Below are positions 9,753 to 18,800 of a stretch of DNA of 64,000 nucleotides, piece after piece. Position 1 is the stretch's first letter; each line of letters starts with the position of its first letter. Where the stretch lies: assembly GCF_000797445.1 (NCBI RefSeq), contig NZ_JSWF01000016.1, positions 112,921-176,920 on the forward strand. The letters run 5' to 3'. The DNA comes from Lacinutrix jangbogonensis (GTDB lineage Bacteria > Bacteroidota > Bacteroidia > Flavobacteriales > Flavobacteriaceae). Under the pieces are notes generated by a model that was not told the origin of the DNA, made no database searches, and saw nothing but the letters and a program-made list of their open reading frames with translations. The translations under genes and the position numbers were made by a program.

Positions 9753-11804
9753 ATGAGATACTTGATTTTTGTTTTAATTATTTTTATTTGCTTTTCTTCG
9801 GAAGCCCAACAGGTTGAATATGTAGATTTTAAGACAGTGAATGCGAGGTTAGTAATTGTTCCAGACTCAACAAAGGTGTCTGGAAAAGTGAAATATTCAT
9901 TTGAAATCTTGGAGAATATAGATTCAATTTATATTGACGCTATAAATATGAAGTTTAAGGATGTTCTTTTAAATGATAAAAAAATAGAATTTATCAACGA
10001 CCTAAAGAAGGTTTGGTTTAAATCTAAATTTAGAAAAAATGTAACTTATTCTCTTACCTTCAACTATGTAGCTTATCCTAAAAAAGCAATGTACTTTGTT
10101 AAAAGGAATGAAGATTGGCAAATCTGGACTCAAGGTCAAGGGAAGTTTACTAGTAACTGGTTACCAAGTATTGATGATACAAACGATAAAATTGAGTTTG
10201 ATTTTTCAATTGTTAACTACGCAGATTATAAAGTAATTGCAAATGGAAAGTTGATAAAACGAGAAGGTGCGGTAAACATTTCTCAATGGCATTTCAACAT
10301 GCAAAAACCAATGTCAAGCTATCTCGTAGCATTAGCTATTGGTAAATACGATAAAAAAGAAATCACCTCTAAAAGTGGAATTCCATTAGAACTCTATTAT
10401 TATCCTGAAGATTCGGCTAAAGTAGAACCAACGTATCGCTACACAAAACAAATGTTCGATTTCTTGGAAGAAGAAATTGGTGTTCCATTTCCTTGGCAAA
10501 ACTATAAACAGGTTCCTGTAAAAGATTTTTTATACTCAGGAATGGAAAATACAAGTCTTACTATTTTTAGTGACGATTTTATGATTGATAAAACTAGTTT
10601 TGTAGATAAAAACTATGTAAACGTAAATGCTCATGAACTCGCTCACCAGTGGTTTGGAGATTTTGTAACTGCAACCGAAGGTAAACACCATTGGCTACAA
10701 GAAGGTTTCGCAACTTATTATGCTTTGCTCGCAGAACGCGATATTTTTGGTGAAGATTATTATTACAATAGACTTTACGAATATGCGAAACAGCTCATAG
10801 TTCAAGAGCAAGAAGACAAAGCAACTGCGTTGCTAGATCCAAAAGCGAGTAGTATAACCTTTTACAAAAAAGGAGCTTGGGCTTTACATGTTTTAAAAGA
10901 AAGAGTAGGAGAGCAGGTGTTTAAAAAGGCAGTGATTAATTACTTGAATAAGCATGCTTATAAAAATGTAGAAACTAATGATTTTATTTCTGAAGTTGAA
11001 AAAATTTCAGGACAAGATTTAAGTGATTTTGAAAAGGATTGGTTATTGTCAAAAGAGTTGCCAATTTCAAAAATGAGAGCTACTTTAAAGAAAAACGAAA
11101 GCATTGCTTTTTTAGAAACAATAGAGCATACACCTTATTTAAGCTATAGAACAGACAAAAATGGGTTTATTCCTTCTAGTTTAGTTCATGAGTTGCCAAA
11201 AGGATTTTATATTGAAAGACTTGCTGTATTAAGCGAAGCTTTAAAGAAGCCAGATTACCCTACTTATAAAGATTTAATTGAGGAAGCTTTTAATTCTAAA
11301 GAAATAAAAATACGTCAACTTTTAGCTAAGCATAGTCCAGATGGTTTTAAGAAAGAGAGCGAAACATTATTACTAGATGCATCTTATACTACAATAGAAA
11401 TAGCATTATCAAATTTATGGTCTAAGTTCCCTAAAGATAGAGCTAAGTACTTAGATGCTACAAAAGATGTCGTTGGTTTTAACGATAAAAATGTAAGAAC
11501 TTTATGGTTGGCTTTAGCCTTATTAACACCCGAATATAATTCAGGATTCAACACCGTTTATATAAAAGAATTAAGCGATTACACTTCGTCTAAATATAGT
11601 TTCCAAACACGACAAAATGCATTTTCTTTTATTAATAATCTACAGATTTTTAATATTGAAACATTAATAAATTTAATTGATGCAACAGCTCACCATAATT
11701 GGAGATTTAAGAGTTTTGCACGCGATTTATTAAAATCGTTAAGTGAAGAAGAAAAATATAAAGAGATAATTGCTAATTTGCAAGAGCAACTAAAAGAACA
11801 GTAA
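9753..11804 (+). CDS. Secreted M1 family (gluzincin) aminopeptidase
   Basis: 683 residues with an N-terminal signal peptide (MRYLIFVLIIFICFSSEAQQ). The N-terminal beta domain carries the substrate-binding SGMENTS, equivalent to the GxMEN exopeptidase motif. The zinc site is complete: HELAHQWFGD, then the third ligand Glu in WLQEGFATYY 18 residues after the second His. A Tyr in the SITFYKKGAWALH segment is the likely transition-state stabiliser. A helical C-terminal domain follows. It is expected to trim N-terminal residues from peptides in the periplasm or outside. Contrast the inactive M1-like protein at 51874-54711. No partner gene; the patatin gene follows 88 bp later. Confidence 0.93.
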   Translation: MRYLIFVLIIFICFSSEAQQVEYVDFKTVNARLVIVPDSTKVSGKVKYSFEILENIDSIYIDAINMKFKDVLLNDKKIEFINDLKKVWFKSKFRKNVTYSLTFNYVAYPKKAMYFVKRNEDWQIWTQGQGKFTSNWLPSIDDTNDKIEFDFSIVNYADYKVIANGKLIKREGAVNISQWHFNMQKPMSSYLVALAIGKYDKKEITSKSGIPLELYYYPEDSAKVEPTYRYTKQMFDFLEEEIGVPFPWQNYKQVPVKDFLYSGMENTSLTIFSDDFMIDKTSFVDKNYVNVNAHELAHQWFGDFVTATEGKHHWLQEGFATYYALLAERDIFGEDYYYNRLYEYAKQLIVQEQEDKATALLDPKASSITFYKKGAWALHVLKERVGEQVFKKAVINYLNKHAYKNVETNDFISEVEKISGQDLSDFEKDWLLSKELPISKMRATLKKNESIAFLETIEHTPYLSYRTDKNGFIPSSLVHELPKGFYIERLAVLSEALKKPDYPTYKDLIEEAFNSKEIKIRQLLAKHSPDGFKKESETLLLDASYTTIEIALSNLWSKFPKDRAKYLDATKDVVGFNDKNVRTLWLALALLTPEYNSGFNTVYIKELSDYTSSKYSFQTRQNAFSFINNLQIFNIETLINLIDATAHHNWRFKSFARDLLKSLSEEEKYKEIIANLQEQLKEQ

Positions 11805-11892
11805 TTCTAAATGACGTTGCTTACCAAACTGCTAACTCGAAAGATTAATTTAATGAGAATTCCGTCTTTTCGGAAATAAAAAACAACAATAA

Positions 11893-12819
11893 TTGAAAGC
11901 ACTAGTAATTTCAGGAGGAGGAAGTAAAGGCGCATTTGCTGGAGGAGTTGCACAATATCTTATTGAGCATGAAGGGCGAGAATACGATATGTTTTTGGGG
12001 ACTTCGACTGGAAGTTTATTGGTTCCACATCTAGCTTCAAACGATATTGGAAAATTGTACGATGTGTTTACCCATGTAAACCAACATTCTATTTTTAGTA
12101 TTAATCCTTTCATTATAAAAAAGAAAAATGGTAGAGAGTATGTGTCTATAAACTACTTTAATACCTTACTTCAATTTATAAAGAGAAGGCGAACGTTTGG
12201 CGAGAGTAAATCTTTAAAAAAGTTAATTAGAAAAAACTTTACGCTAGAAGAGTATAATCGCATTCGTAAAGAAAAAGAAGATGTGGTTGTAACGGTTGCT
12301 AACCTTTCTAAAAACCGAACAGAATACAAATCTATTAACGATTTTAGTTATGAAGAATTCTGCGATTGGATTTGGATTTCATGTAATTATATTCCGTTTA
12401 TGTCTTTAGTAAAACGTAATGGTTTTGAGTATGCAGATGGTGGTTTAGGCTGTGTTGTTCCCATTCGAGAAGCCATAAATAGAGGCGCAACAGAAATAGA
12501 TGCTATTATACTAGAAAGTGAAAATCTAGAATACAATAAAGTATTGGGTAAAAATCCATTTTCTTTAATGATTAACCTCTTTGGCCACTTGTTAGACCAG
12601 GTAGAAAGAGGAGATATTACTATTGGAAAATTGGCTGCTAAGCATAGGAATGTTAAGCTTAATTTGTATTATACTCCAACAAAATTGACAGAAAACTCGC
12701 TTATTTTTAATAAGACTTTAATGGAAAAGTGGTGGAGGGAAGGGTTTTTATATGCTCAAGAAAAACATGGGGAAAGTAATCCGTTAAATTCGACAGTGCC
12801 AATAAAACCTAATGTATAA
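11893..12819 (+). CDS. Patatin-like phospholipase
   Basis: 308 residues. The oxyanion-hole glycine motif opens the protein (KALVISGGGSKGAFAGGV), the nucleophile elbow is GTSTGS with Ser near residue 43, and the catalytic Asp is in the DGG of EYADGGLGC near 180. This Ser-Asp dyad defines patatins, which hydrolyse acyl esters of phospholipids. The start codon is TTG at 11893; it is chosen because the glycine motif begins at residue 8 as usual, and no ATG exists upstream in frame at a useful place. No signal peptide, so probably cytosolic or membrane-associated. It may be read through from the aminopeptidase, but no link in function is evident. Confidence 0.9.
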   Translation: MKALVISGGGSKGAFAGGVAQYLIEHEGREYDMFLGTSTGSLLVPHLASNDIGKLYDVFTHVNQHSIFSINPFIIKKKNGREYVSINYFNTLLQFIKRRRTFGESKSLKKLIRKNFTLEEYNRIRKEKEDVVVTVANLSKNRTEYKSINDFSYEEFCDWIWISCNYIPFMSLVKRNGFEYADGGLGCVVPIREAINRGATEIDAIILESENLEYNKVLGKNPFSLMINLFGHLLDQVERGDITIGKLAAKHRNVKLNLYYTPTKLTENSLIFNKTLMEKWWREGFLYAQEKHGESNPLNSTVPIKPNV

Positions 12820-12912
12820 AATTGTAGAGTAGTAATTTTTAATAAAGAATTGTCTAAAAAAAAACAGCCAAATCATTGGGATATTGCTTTCTTTATATAT
12901 TTAATTTTCTGG

Positions 12913-13434
12913 CTATTGCCAAAGCTCACTTACCTCTTGTTTAATGTATGATAAGGCAGCACTGCTTGGTGGAGTTCTGTCTATCATGTCTGTTAAAATG
13001 TACTCTCTTAACTTATCGGCAGAATCTACTTTATCATTCAAAGCTGCTTTTCTAATAAGTTGAACTGTTGCATTTTTAGAAGCATTAATAATACTCCAGC
13101 AATTATCTGTAATATAGATTTGTTGCGATAAATTGTGTTCGAACTCTTGTTCTATACTGTTGACCAAGAGGTTTTCGTAATCTTGTTTGTTAGAAGATAC
13201 AGGTGCAATTCTGGTTAATAATTTGTTAGGTGAAATGCGTTCTAAAAACAATGAAAACCTTTCGTATGCCTGGAAACGTTGAGGTAGGGATTCTTTTTTA
13301 AGGTCTTTAAGCATTAAAAAGTTACGCCTATTGTTTTCGTTCTCTACATGTTCTCTAAAAAACATAAAAGCTAATGCGCCAACAATTAAAGAAGGTACAG
13401 CAAATAGTAATAGATTAATTAATTGATCTCCCAT
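12913..13434 (-). CDS. Membrane-anchored conserved hypothetical protein
   Basis: 173 residues. One transmembrane segment lies at about residues 5-25 (LINLLLFAVPSLIVGALAFMFF), followed by a charged cytoplasmic helical region (R-E-H-V-E-N-E-N-N-R-R) and a largely alpha-helical domain without recognisable catalytic motifs. I believe similar proteins occur widely in flavobacteria but cannot name a function. It is preceded by the FMN-binding protein on the same strand, 150 bp upstream, so co-transcription is possible but not shown. Confidence 0.75.
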   Translation of the reverse strand: MGDQLINLLLFAVPSLIVGALAFMFFREHVENENNRRNFLMLKDLKKESLPQRFQAYERFSLFLERISPNKLLTRIAPVSSNKQDYENLLVNSIEQEFEHNLSQQIYITDNCWSIINASKNATVQLIRKAALNDKVDSADKLREYILTDMIDRTPPSSAALSYIKQEVSELWQ

Positions 13435-13584
13435 ATATTTTCGTTTTTAGTTTTTAACAAACATAATACGTTTTTAATTAGTGCACAAGAAAACCGATAA
13501 TTGAATCAAAGCTGTTTTCTGCTAAGTGATAACCAAAAGTTGATTTGTCAATTGGAATCAACATACAATTAATTCACTTTGTTG

Positions 13585-15153
13585 TTAAGCCTTACTTTGT
13601 GCTTTATAACCTCCTAAATGCTCACAATCTTTTAAAGATTGCATACCCTTAAAAGGTACGGGTGTTTTGTTGTATTGGTATGTTACACTTAACTCTGAAG
13701 ATAAATTGTGGTCATCTACATTTATTTCAATATCTGTCATTTTAAACTGGCAAGGATGCTCGTAACCAGCAGCATGTGTAATTTCGATAAACTCTTTTCT
13801 AAAGGTTTTAAAATACTGTGCAGCACGTTCAGATTTTAATGGTACATCTATACCACGTTGCAACCATTGGCTCTGTGTAGCAACGCCACTTGGGCATTTG
13901 TTTGTGTGGCAAACTTTTGCTTGAATACAACCAATACTCATCATGGCTTCCCGCGCAACATTAATAACATCAACTCCCATTGAAAAAGCCATAGCAGCTT
14001 TGCCAGGGAAACCTAATTTACCACTACCAATAAAAACCACTTGTTTTTCTAATTCCTTTTTCTGAAACAATTTATATAAATCACCAAAAGCATACACCCA
14101 AGGTAAGCTTACATGATCTGCAAAACTTGGAGGCGCAGCACCAGTGCCGCCTTCGCCACCATCTACAGTTATAAAATCTGGACCTTTACCGGTGTTTTTC
14201 ATAATATTTGTTAGCTCTTCCCATTGTTCTAGTTTTCCAATGGCAGCCTTAATACCAACAGGTAATCCTGTTTCTTCGGCTATAGCTTCTATAAAATCTA
14301 CCATTTCTGGAATGGTAGTAAATGCCTTATGGTTTGGAGGAGATAATACTGTTTTACCAACTTCCACGCCACGGATATCCGCAATTTCTTGCGTTATTTT
14401 CGCGCCCGGTAGTACACCACCTTTCCCTGGTTTTGCACCTTGAGAAAGTTTTAGTTCGATAGCACGAATAAACGGATTATCTTCCACCAGTTTCTTCATT
14501 TTTTCCATTGAAAAACCACCATCATCTGCTCGAACACCAAAGTAGCCTGTTCCAAAATGAAATACAACATCTCCACCATTACTATGGTAAGGAGATAAAC
14601 CACCTTCTCCAGTATTGTGGTAAGCACCGGCCATTTTTGTGCCTTTGTTTAACGAGTCGATTGCTCTTGCAGACAAAGAGCCAAAACTCATTGCTGAAAC
14701 ATTAATTACTGAGGCTGGACGAAAGGGTCTTCTACGTTTGTTATGCGCGCCAATAACTTTTGCGCATGGTAAAAAGTATTTGTCTTTAGCATTAATATGG
14801 TCGTCTGCAACTTTATAAGGCAACATGGCATTATTAATAAAAATATGCTGATGCGCATAAATATCGCGATCTGTACCAAAACCTTCGTAATTGTTTTCGC
14901 TTTTAGCGGAAGCATATATCCAACTACGTTCTATGCGATTAAAAGGTAGTTCTTCTCTATTGTTTGCTACAAAATATTGACGAATTTCTGGGCCAATGCT
15001 TTCAAATAAATAACGAATGTGACCAACAATTGGATAATTATGACTTATGGTATGCCTTGATTGTATAATATCACGAAGTGCTAATATTGCTAAGGCAATA
15101 ATAATCCATAGCCACCAAGTAATGCCAGATAAAAAGGTTAGAAAAGTATCCAT
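13585..15153 (-). CDS. FMN-binding glutamate synthase family protein (GltB central/FMN domain), membrane-anchored
   Basis: 522 residues. An N-terminal transmembrane helix (ITWWLWIIIALAILAL) is followed by the FMN (beta/alpha)8 barrel of the glutamate synthase large subunit. Visible signatures are VSAMSFGSLSARAI, GEGGLSPYH, LSQGAKPGKGGVLPG, the active loop TVDGGEGGTGAAPPS, and a 3Fe-4S type cluster C-x5-C-x4-C in CIQAKVCHTNKC. It lacks the glutaminase domain and the C-terminal GXGXG helix domain of GltB, so it is not a complete glutamate synthase; stand-alone homologues have uncertain substrates. It is encoded alone. Its 5' side faces the 691-bp regulatory gap that holds cassette A (15226-15355). 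Confidence 0.88.
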   Translation of the reverse strand: MDTFLTFLSGITWWLWIIIALAILALRDIIQSRHTISHNYPIVGHIRYLFESIGPEIRQYFVANNREELPFNRIERSWIYASAKSENNYEGFGTDRDIYAHQHIFINNAMLPYKVADDHINAKDKYFLPCAKVIGAHNKRRRPFRPASVINVSAMSFGSLSARAIDSLNKGTKMAGAYHNTGEGGLSPYHSNGGDVVFHFGTGYFGVRADDGGFSMEKMKKLVEDNPFIRAIELKLSQGAKPGKGGVLPGAKITQEIADIRGVEVGKTVLSPPNHKAFTTIPEMVDFIEAIAEETGLPVGIKAAIGKLEQWEELTNIMKNTGKGPDFITVDGGEGGTGAAPPSFADHVSLPWVYAFGDLYKLFQKKELEKQVVFIGSGKLGFPGKAAMAFSMGVDVINVAREAMMSIGCIQAKVCHTNKCPSGVATQSQWLQRGIDVPLKSERAAQYFKTFRKEFIEITHAAGYEHPCQFKMTDIEINVDDHNLSSELSVTYQYNKTPVPFKGMQSLKDCEHLGGYKAQSKA

Positions 15154-15225
15154 AGGTTTTGAAAGGTTTTTTCAAAAATAAGGATAATCTATAATTTTGG
15201 TGCTAAACTAATTATTTAAAAAAAG

Positions 15226-15258
15226 AAAAACCATTATAACAAAGTTACAATGGTTTTT
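15226..15258 (-). terminator. Minus-strand terminator hairpin of cassette A
   Basis: A 15-bp stem (15226-15240 with 15244-15258) closes a 3-nt loop. The only irregular pair is A/C if read on plus but G/U if read on minus, and the T-rich tail (TTTTTCTTTTTTT) follows on minus. So it fits a minus-strand RNA, yet no minus-strand gene lies to its right before the giant gene. Confidence 0.65.
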
Positions 15259-15355
15259 TATATATAATTAGATAGATTATTAGCACTTACAATATAAAAC
15301 GTATTTAAGTATTAAACAATACGTATGTATGTCGAAAACTACGTACTAGTACGTA
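15226..15355 (-). promoter_or_regulatory. Cassette A: three TACGTA boxes, possible promoter and terminator
   Basis: TACGTA occurs at 15320, 15340 and 15350, so box spacings are 20 and 10 bp, one or two helical turns. The last two form a perfect 16-bp palindrome, TACGTACTAGTACGTA. On the minus strand, TTG (15317-15319) lies 20 nt from TATATTGT (15289-15296), a weak match to the Bacteroidota TTG/TAnnTTTG promoter. The terminator follows, so a transcript of only about 60 nt is predicted. The whole unit recurs at 27117-27245 without any gap in the alignment between boxes and hairpin. Box identity and spacing are seen directly; promoter and small RNA are inference. Confidence 0.55.
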
Positions 15356-15739
15356 ATGCTTTATAATTATTAATTTGTTTATAATGTGGTGTTTATGCAT
15401 TTTATGTGGTTCTTTAAATGGAATATGTATTTTGGTTGGACGTGAGTTTGAGCATGTTTTAAACTTTTTTATACTAAACATCAAGGCTATAGAAATTTGT
15501 ATTTTTCGGATAACTGCTCTTCTATACCGTAAGTGCAAAAATTTATGAAATTACTAGCACGTAATAATGGGTTTTGTATTAAAATAAACTTGGTTTAAGC
15601 ACATTGATATATTCAGTATTTCTAGTCTTATTTAAGTCTTTATTAAAAGAAATTATCTTAAGAACTGGCTAATCGTGCTCATAAAATAATTCATCAATTA
15701 AAGGGCTTGTTTCTAAGTGGTTATGTTTTTTTAAGACGC

Positions 15740-15754
15740 TACGTACCCTACGTA
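15740..15754 (+). promoter_or_regulatory. Paired TACGTA boxes upstream of the giant gene
   Basis: TACGTA-CCC-TACGTA, with box starts 9 bp apart, about 90 bp before the ATG at 15845. It resembles the palindrome in cassettes A and B (spacer of 3 rather than 4). It is a likely operator for the neighbouring NarL/LuxR-type regulators, by inference from position and shared sequence. Confidence 0.45.
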
Positions 15755-15844
15755 AATTGCGGTTGTTGTAGAGCTGTATTGGTTTATATGTTATATTTTG
15801 TAGAAATAAACAACCCATTTTCAACACGTTTTATTAAAGTATCC

Positions 15845-18800
15845 ATGAAAAATAAACTACTAATTGTCCTAGCCATTCTAGTAAGTCACATTGCATTTTC
15901 ACAATGTATGGTAGAAGAGGTATCCTTAACAGAAAGAATTAATAAAGCATCAATTATTATTGAAGGCGAAGTGATCTCGAAACAAGGTTTTTGGGATGCC
16001 AAGCGTCAAAATATTTATACTGTTAATACAATACAGCCTTTTAAAAACTTTAAAGGCGTGTTATTTAATAATGCAACCGTAGATATTATTACAATGGGAG
16101 GGACTGTTGGTCTTAACAGATTAGATGTTAGTAATGCTTTAAAACTAAATATTGGTGATATAGGCCTATTTGTTTTGAAGAATTCACCAGTGTCCTTAAC
16201 CCAAAGAGGCAATTTTTTAACCACTGTGGAAGGTGCACAAGGATTTATAAATTATGATACTTCTGATGGTTCTGCCAATGATGGTTTTAAACGCTATCCT
16301 TCAGTAGAACAACAATTATATGCAAACATAGAATCTAAAGTTGGTAAAAACTTAACGGTTTTAAAATCGGTAAATTTATTTCAGAATAATAATGAAAGTC
16401 AGGCTGATGTTATTACTGGATTTGGTCCAACTACTATAAATGCTGGAGTTAGTGATGTGTTTAATATTATTGGAACAGGTTTTGGTAGCTCTCAAGGGAC
16501 AGTGCAATTTAGAGATAGCAATACCGGAGGGGCAACTTGGGTTTCTGCCTTGGATAGTGATATTATATCATGGAACAATACTTTTATCAGAGTAAAAGTG
16601 ATTTCTAGTGCAAGTACTGGGCAATTTCGAGTAAAAAAATCTAATAACGTAAATATAACAAGTAGCAACAGTCAAATTCTAACTGTAAACTGGGCGCATC
16701 TTAACACGGAATATGAATTAGTTCCGGGTACACCAAATAGTTATGAGATAAACTTAAGAGCTAAGGATGCTAATGGAGGTTATCAATTTAAATTTGCGCC
16801 TAACTTTAGTGCTACTAATGCGCAAGCATCTTTTAATAGGGCTTTAGCAACCTGGAACTGTGGTTCTGGAGTTAATTTTGAAAGCTCAGGAAATACATCA
16901 GTAAATGCAGTTGCTTCAGATAATACTAATACTGTAATGTATAATACCTCAGCACAAATTATTGCTGGCGGTGGAAGTGCTAGTAACTTAGCTACAGCGT
17001 TTAGTTGGTATAGTGGATGTTTTGTTGGGAATTCAGTGGAATGGTATGTTAAGGAGATTGATATTGTGGTTAATAGCGATATAAGTTGGTATTATGGCTT
17101 TGGAGACCCAGGAGACCCTAACAAGTTTAGTTTTGAAACTGTAGCGCTTCACGAATTGGGTCATGCACAACAATTGGGTCATGTAGGACAACAAAACGAT
17201 GTTATGTATTATGCTTTAAATACAGGTGAAAGTCTTACAACTTTAACTCCAGAAACCTTAAATGGCGCTAGTTACGTTATGAATAAAAGCACCACTACTT
17301 CTGTATGTGGCGAACCCGTGATGACAACATATGCTGGAAGTATTTGTTGTAATAATCCAGATATCGCCTCTCAACCTTCAGATGTTTTTGAATGTGTAGG
17401 TGAATCTGCTTCCTTTTCAGTAACCTCAAATTATGGAACATCTTTTCAATGGCAAATAAACGATGGAGGTTGGACAAATATTTCAACTAATAATTCGTCC
17501 TATAGTAATTCTAATACTCATGAACTTACTATTCCTGTTATTGTTGGAAGTATGAATAATTCTGAATACAGATGCGTTGTTACTAATTCTTGTGCAACAT
17601 CAGTAATCTCATCGCCTAAGAGTTTAACTTTAGAGCCTTTACCAACTGCAACATTATCTGCTACCGCAGAAACAGCTTGTGAGAATAATGATGGTACAAT
17701 TACATTTACATTTCCAGATAGCCTAGATCGCGGTGGCATTGAATTTAGTATCAACGGTGGTGCTTCGTATCCTTACCATTATGATGACGATATAGGATCT
17801 GCTACCATTACAGGTATAACACCTGCAACGTATAGTGTTTTTACAAGATATGGTGATGATTCTTGTGTTAACGAGGTTGGAGATATAACTGTTAATGAAA
17901 ATAATACCCCACTAGCTTCTGTGTCTAGTTCTACAACTTCAGACTGCATTAATAATAATGGAAGCGTAACTTTAACATGGACGCCGACAATAAACAGAAC
18001 ACAGATTGAATTTAGTATAGATGGAGGAAATACGTATCCTTATTTGGTAAACAACTCAAATGGTAGTAAAACACTCTTTAACTTATCTCCTGGACTCAAA
18101 GACTTATGGGTACGTTGGGGCAACGACGAATGTCCTGTAGATATGGAAGATGTTACCATAATTAATTCAAATTGTAATTTTTCTAATGGATTTAAAACCA
18201 CTTGGAAAACAAATAATCCAGGAGCCTCAGGAAATAATAGTATTACAATACCAATAGCAAGTTCTGGTGTTTATAATTATCATGTAAATTGGGGAGATGG
18301 ACAAACAGACTATAATGTTACCGCAAGTATTACGCATACCTATGCTAGTGCAGGGACTTATACTGTAGAGATAATTGGAGATTTTCCACAAATTTATTTT
18401 AATAATTCGGGAGACAAAGAAAAAATTCTATCTGTAGAAAAATGGGGATCCACAAATTGGACTAGTATGTTTAGGGCTTTTTATGGGTGTAGTAATTTAG
18501 TTGTAAATGCTAATGATAATCCAGACCTAACAGGAGTCACTTCTTTGGCTGGTATGTTTTGGAATGCGTCATCTTTTAATCAAGATATAAGTACTTGGAA
18601 TGTAAGTGGTATTACTAATATGGGATACCTGTTTAATGGCGCTACAGCTTTTAATAAAGATATTAGCGGTTGGAACGTTAGTGGTGTCGAAAATATGTCA
18701 TATATGTTCAGGAGTGCATCTAATTTTAACCAAAATATAAGTAACTGGAATGTAAGTGATGTTTTAAATATGAGCAGTATGTTTAGAAGTGCTAATGCAT

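Larger units (their letters stand above)
15154..15844. other. 691-bp gene-free regulatory region before the giant surface protein
   Basis: The only long ORF here (minus strand, 15305-15538) has no recognisable domain and overlaps the conserved boxes, so I do not treat it as coding. The region holds cassette A (15226-15355), with a minus-strand terminator, and a pair of TACGTA boxes at 15740-15754. The frame of the giant gene is open back to 15707, but this part encodes no signal peptide and contains the boxes, so it is best read as 5' untranslated or promoter DNA. Confidence 0.7.

Noticed and set aside
15305..15538. 77-codon minus-strand ORF in the gene-free region before the giant gene
   Set aside because: No domain, Lys/His-rich random-looking composition, and it overlaps the conserved TACGTA boxes. 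The DNA conservation seen is at the boxes, not in codon periods.
15707..15844. N-terminal extension of the giant protein
   Set aside because: The extension has no signal peptide and covers the TACGTA pair. The ATG at 15845 gives a standard signal peptide, so it is the better start.
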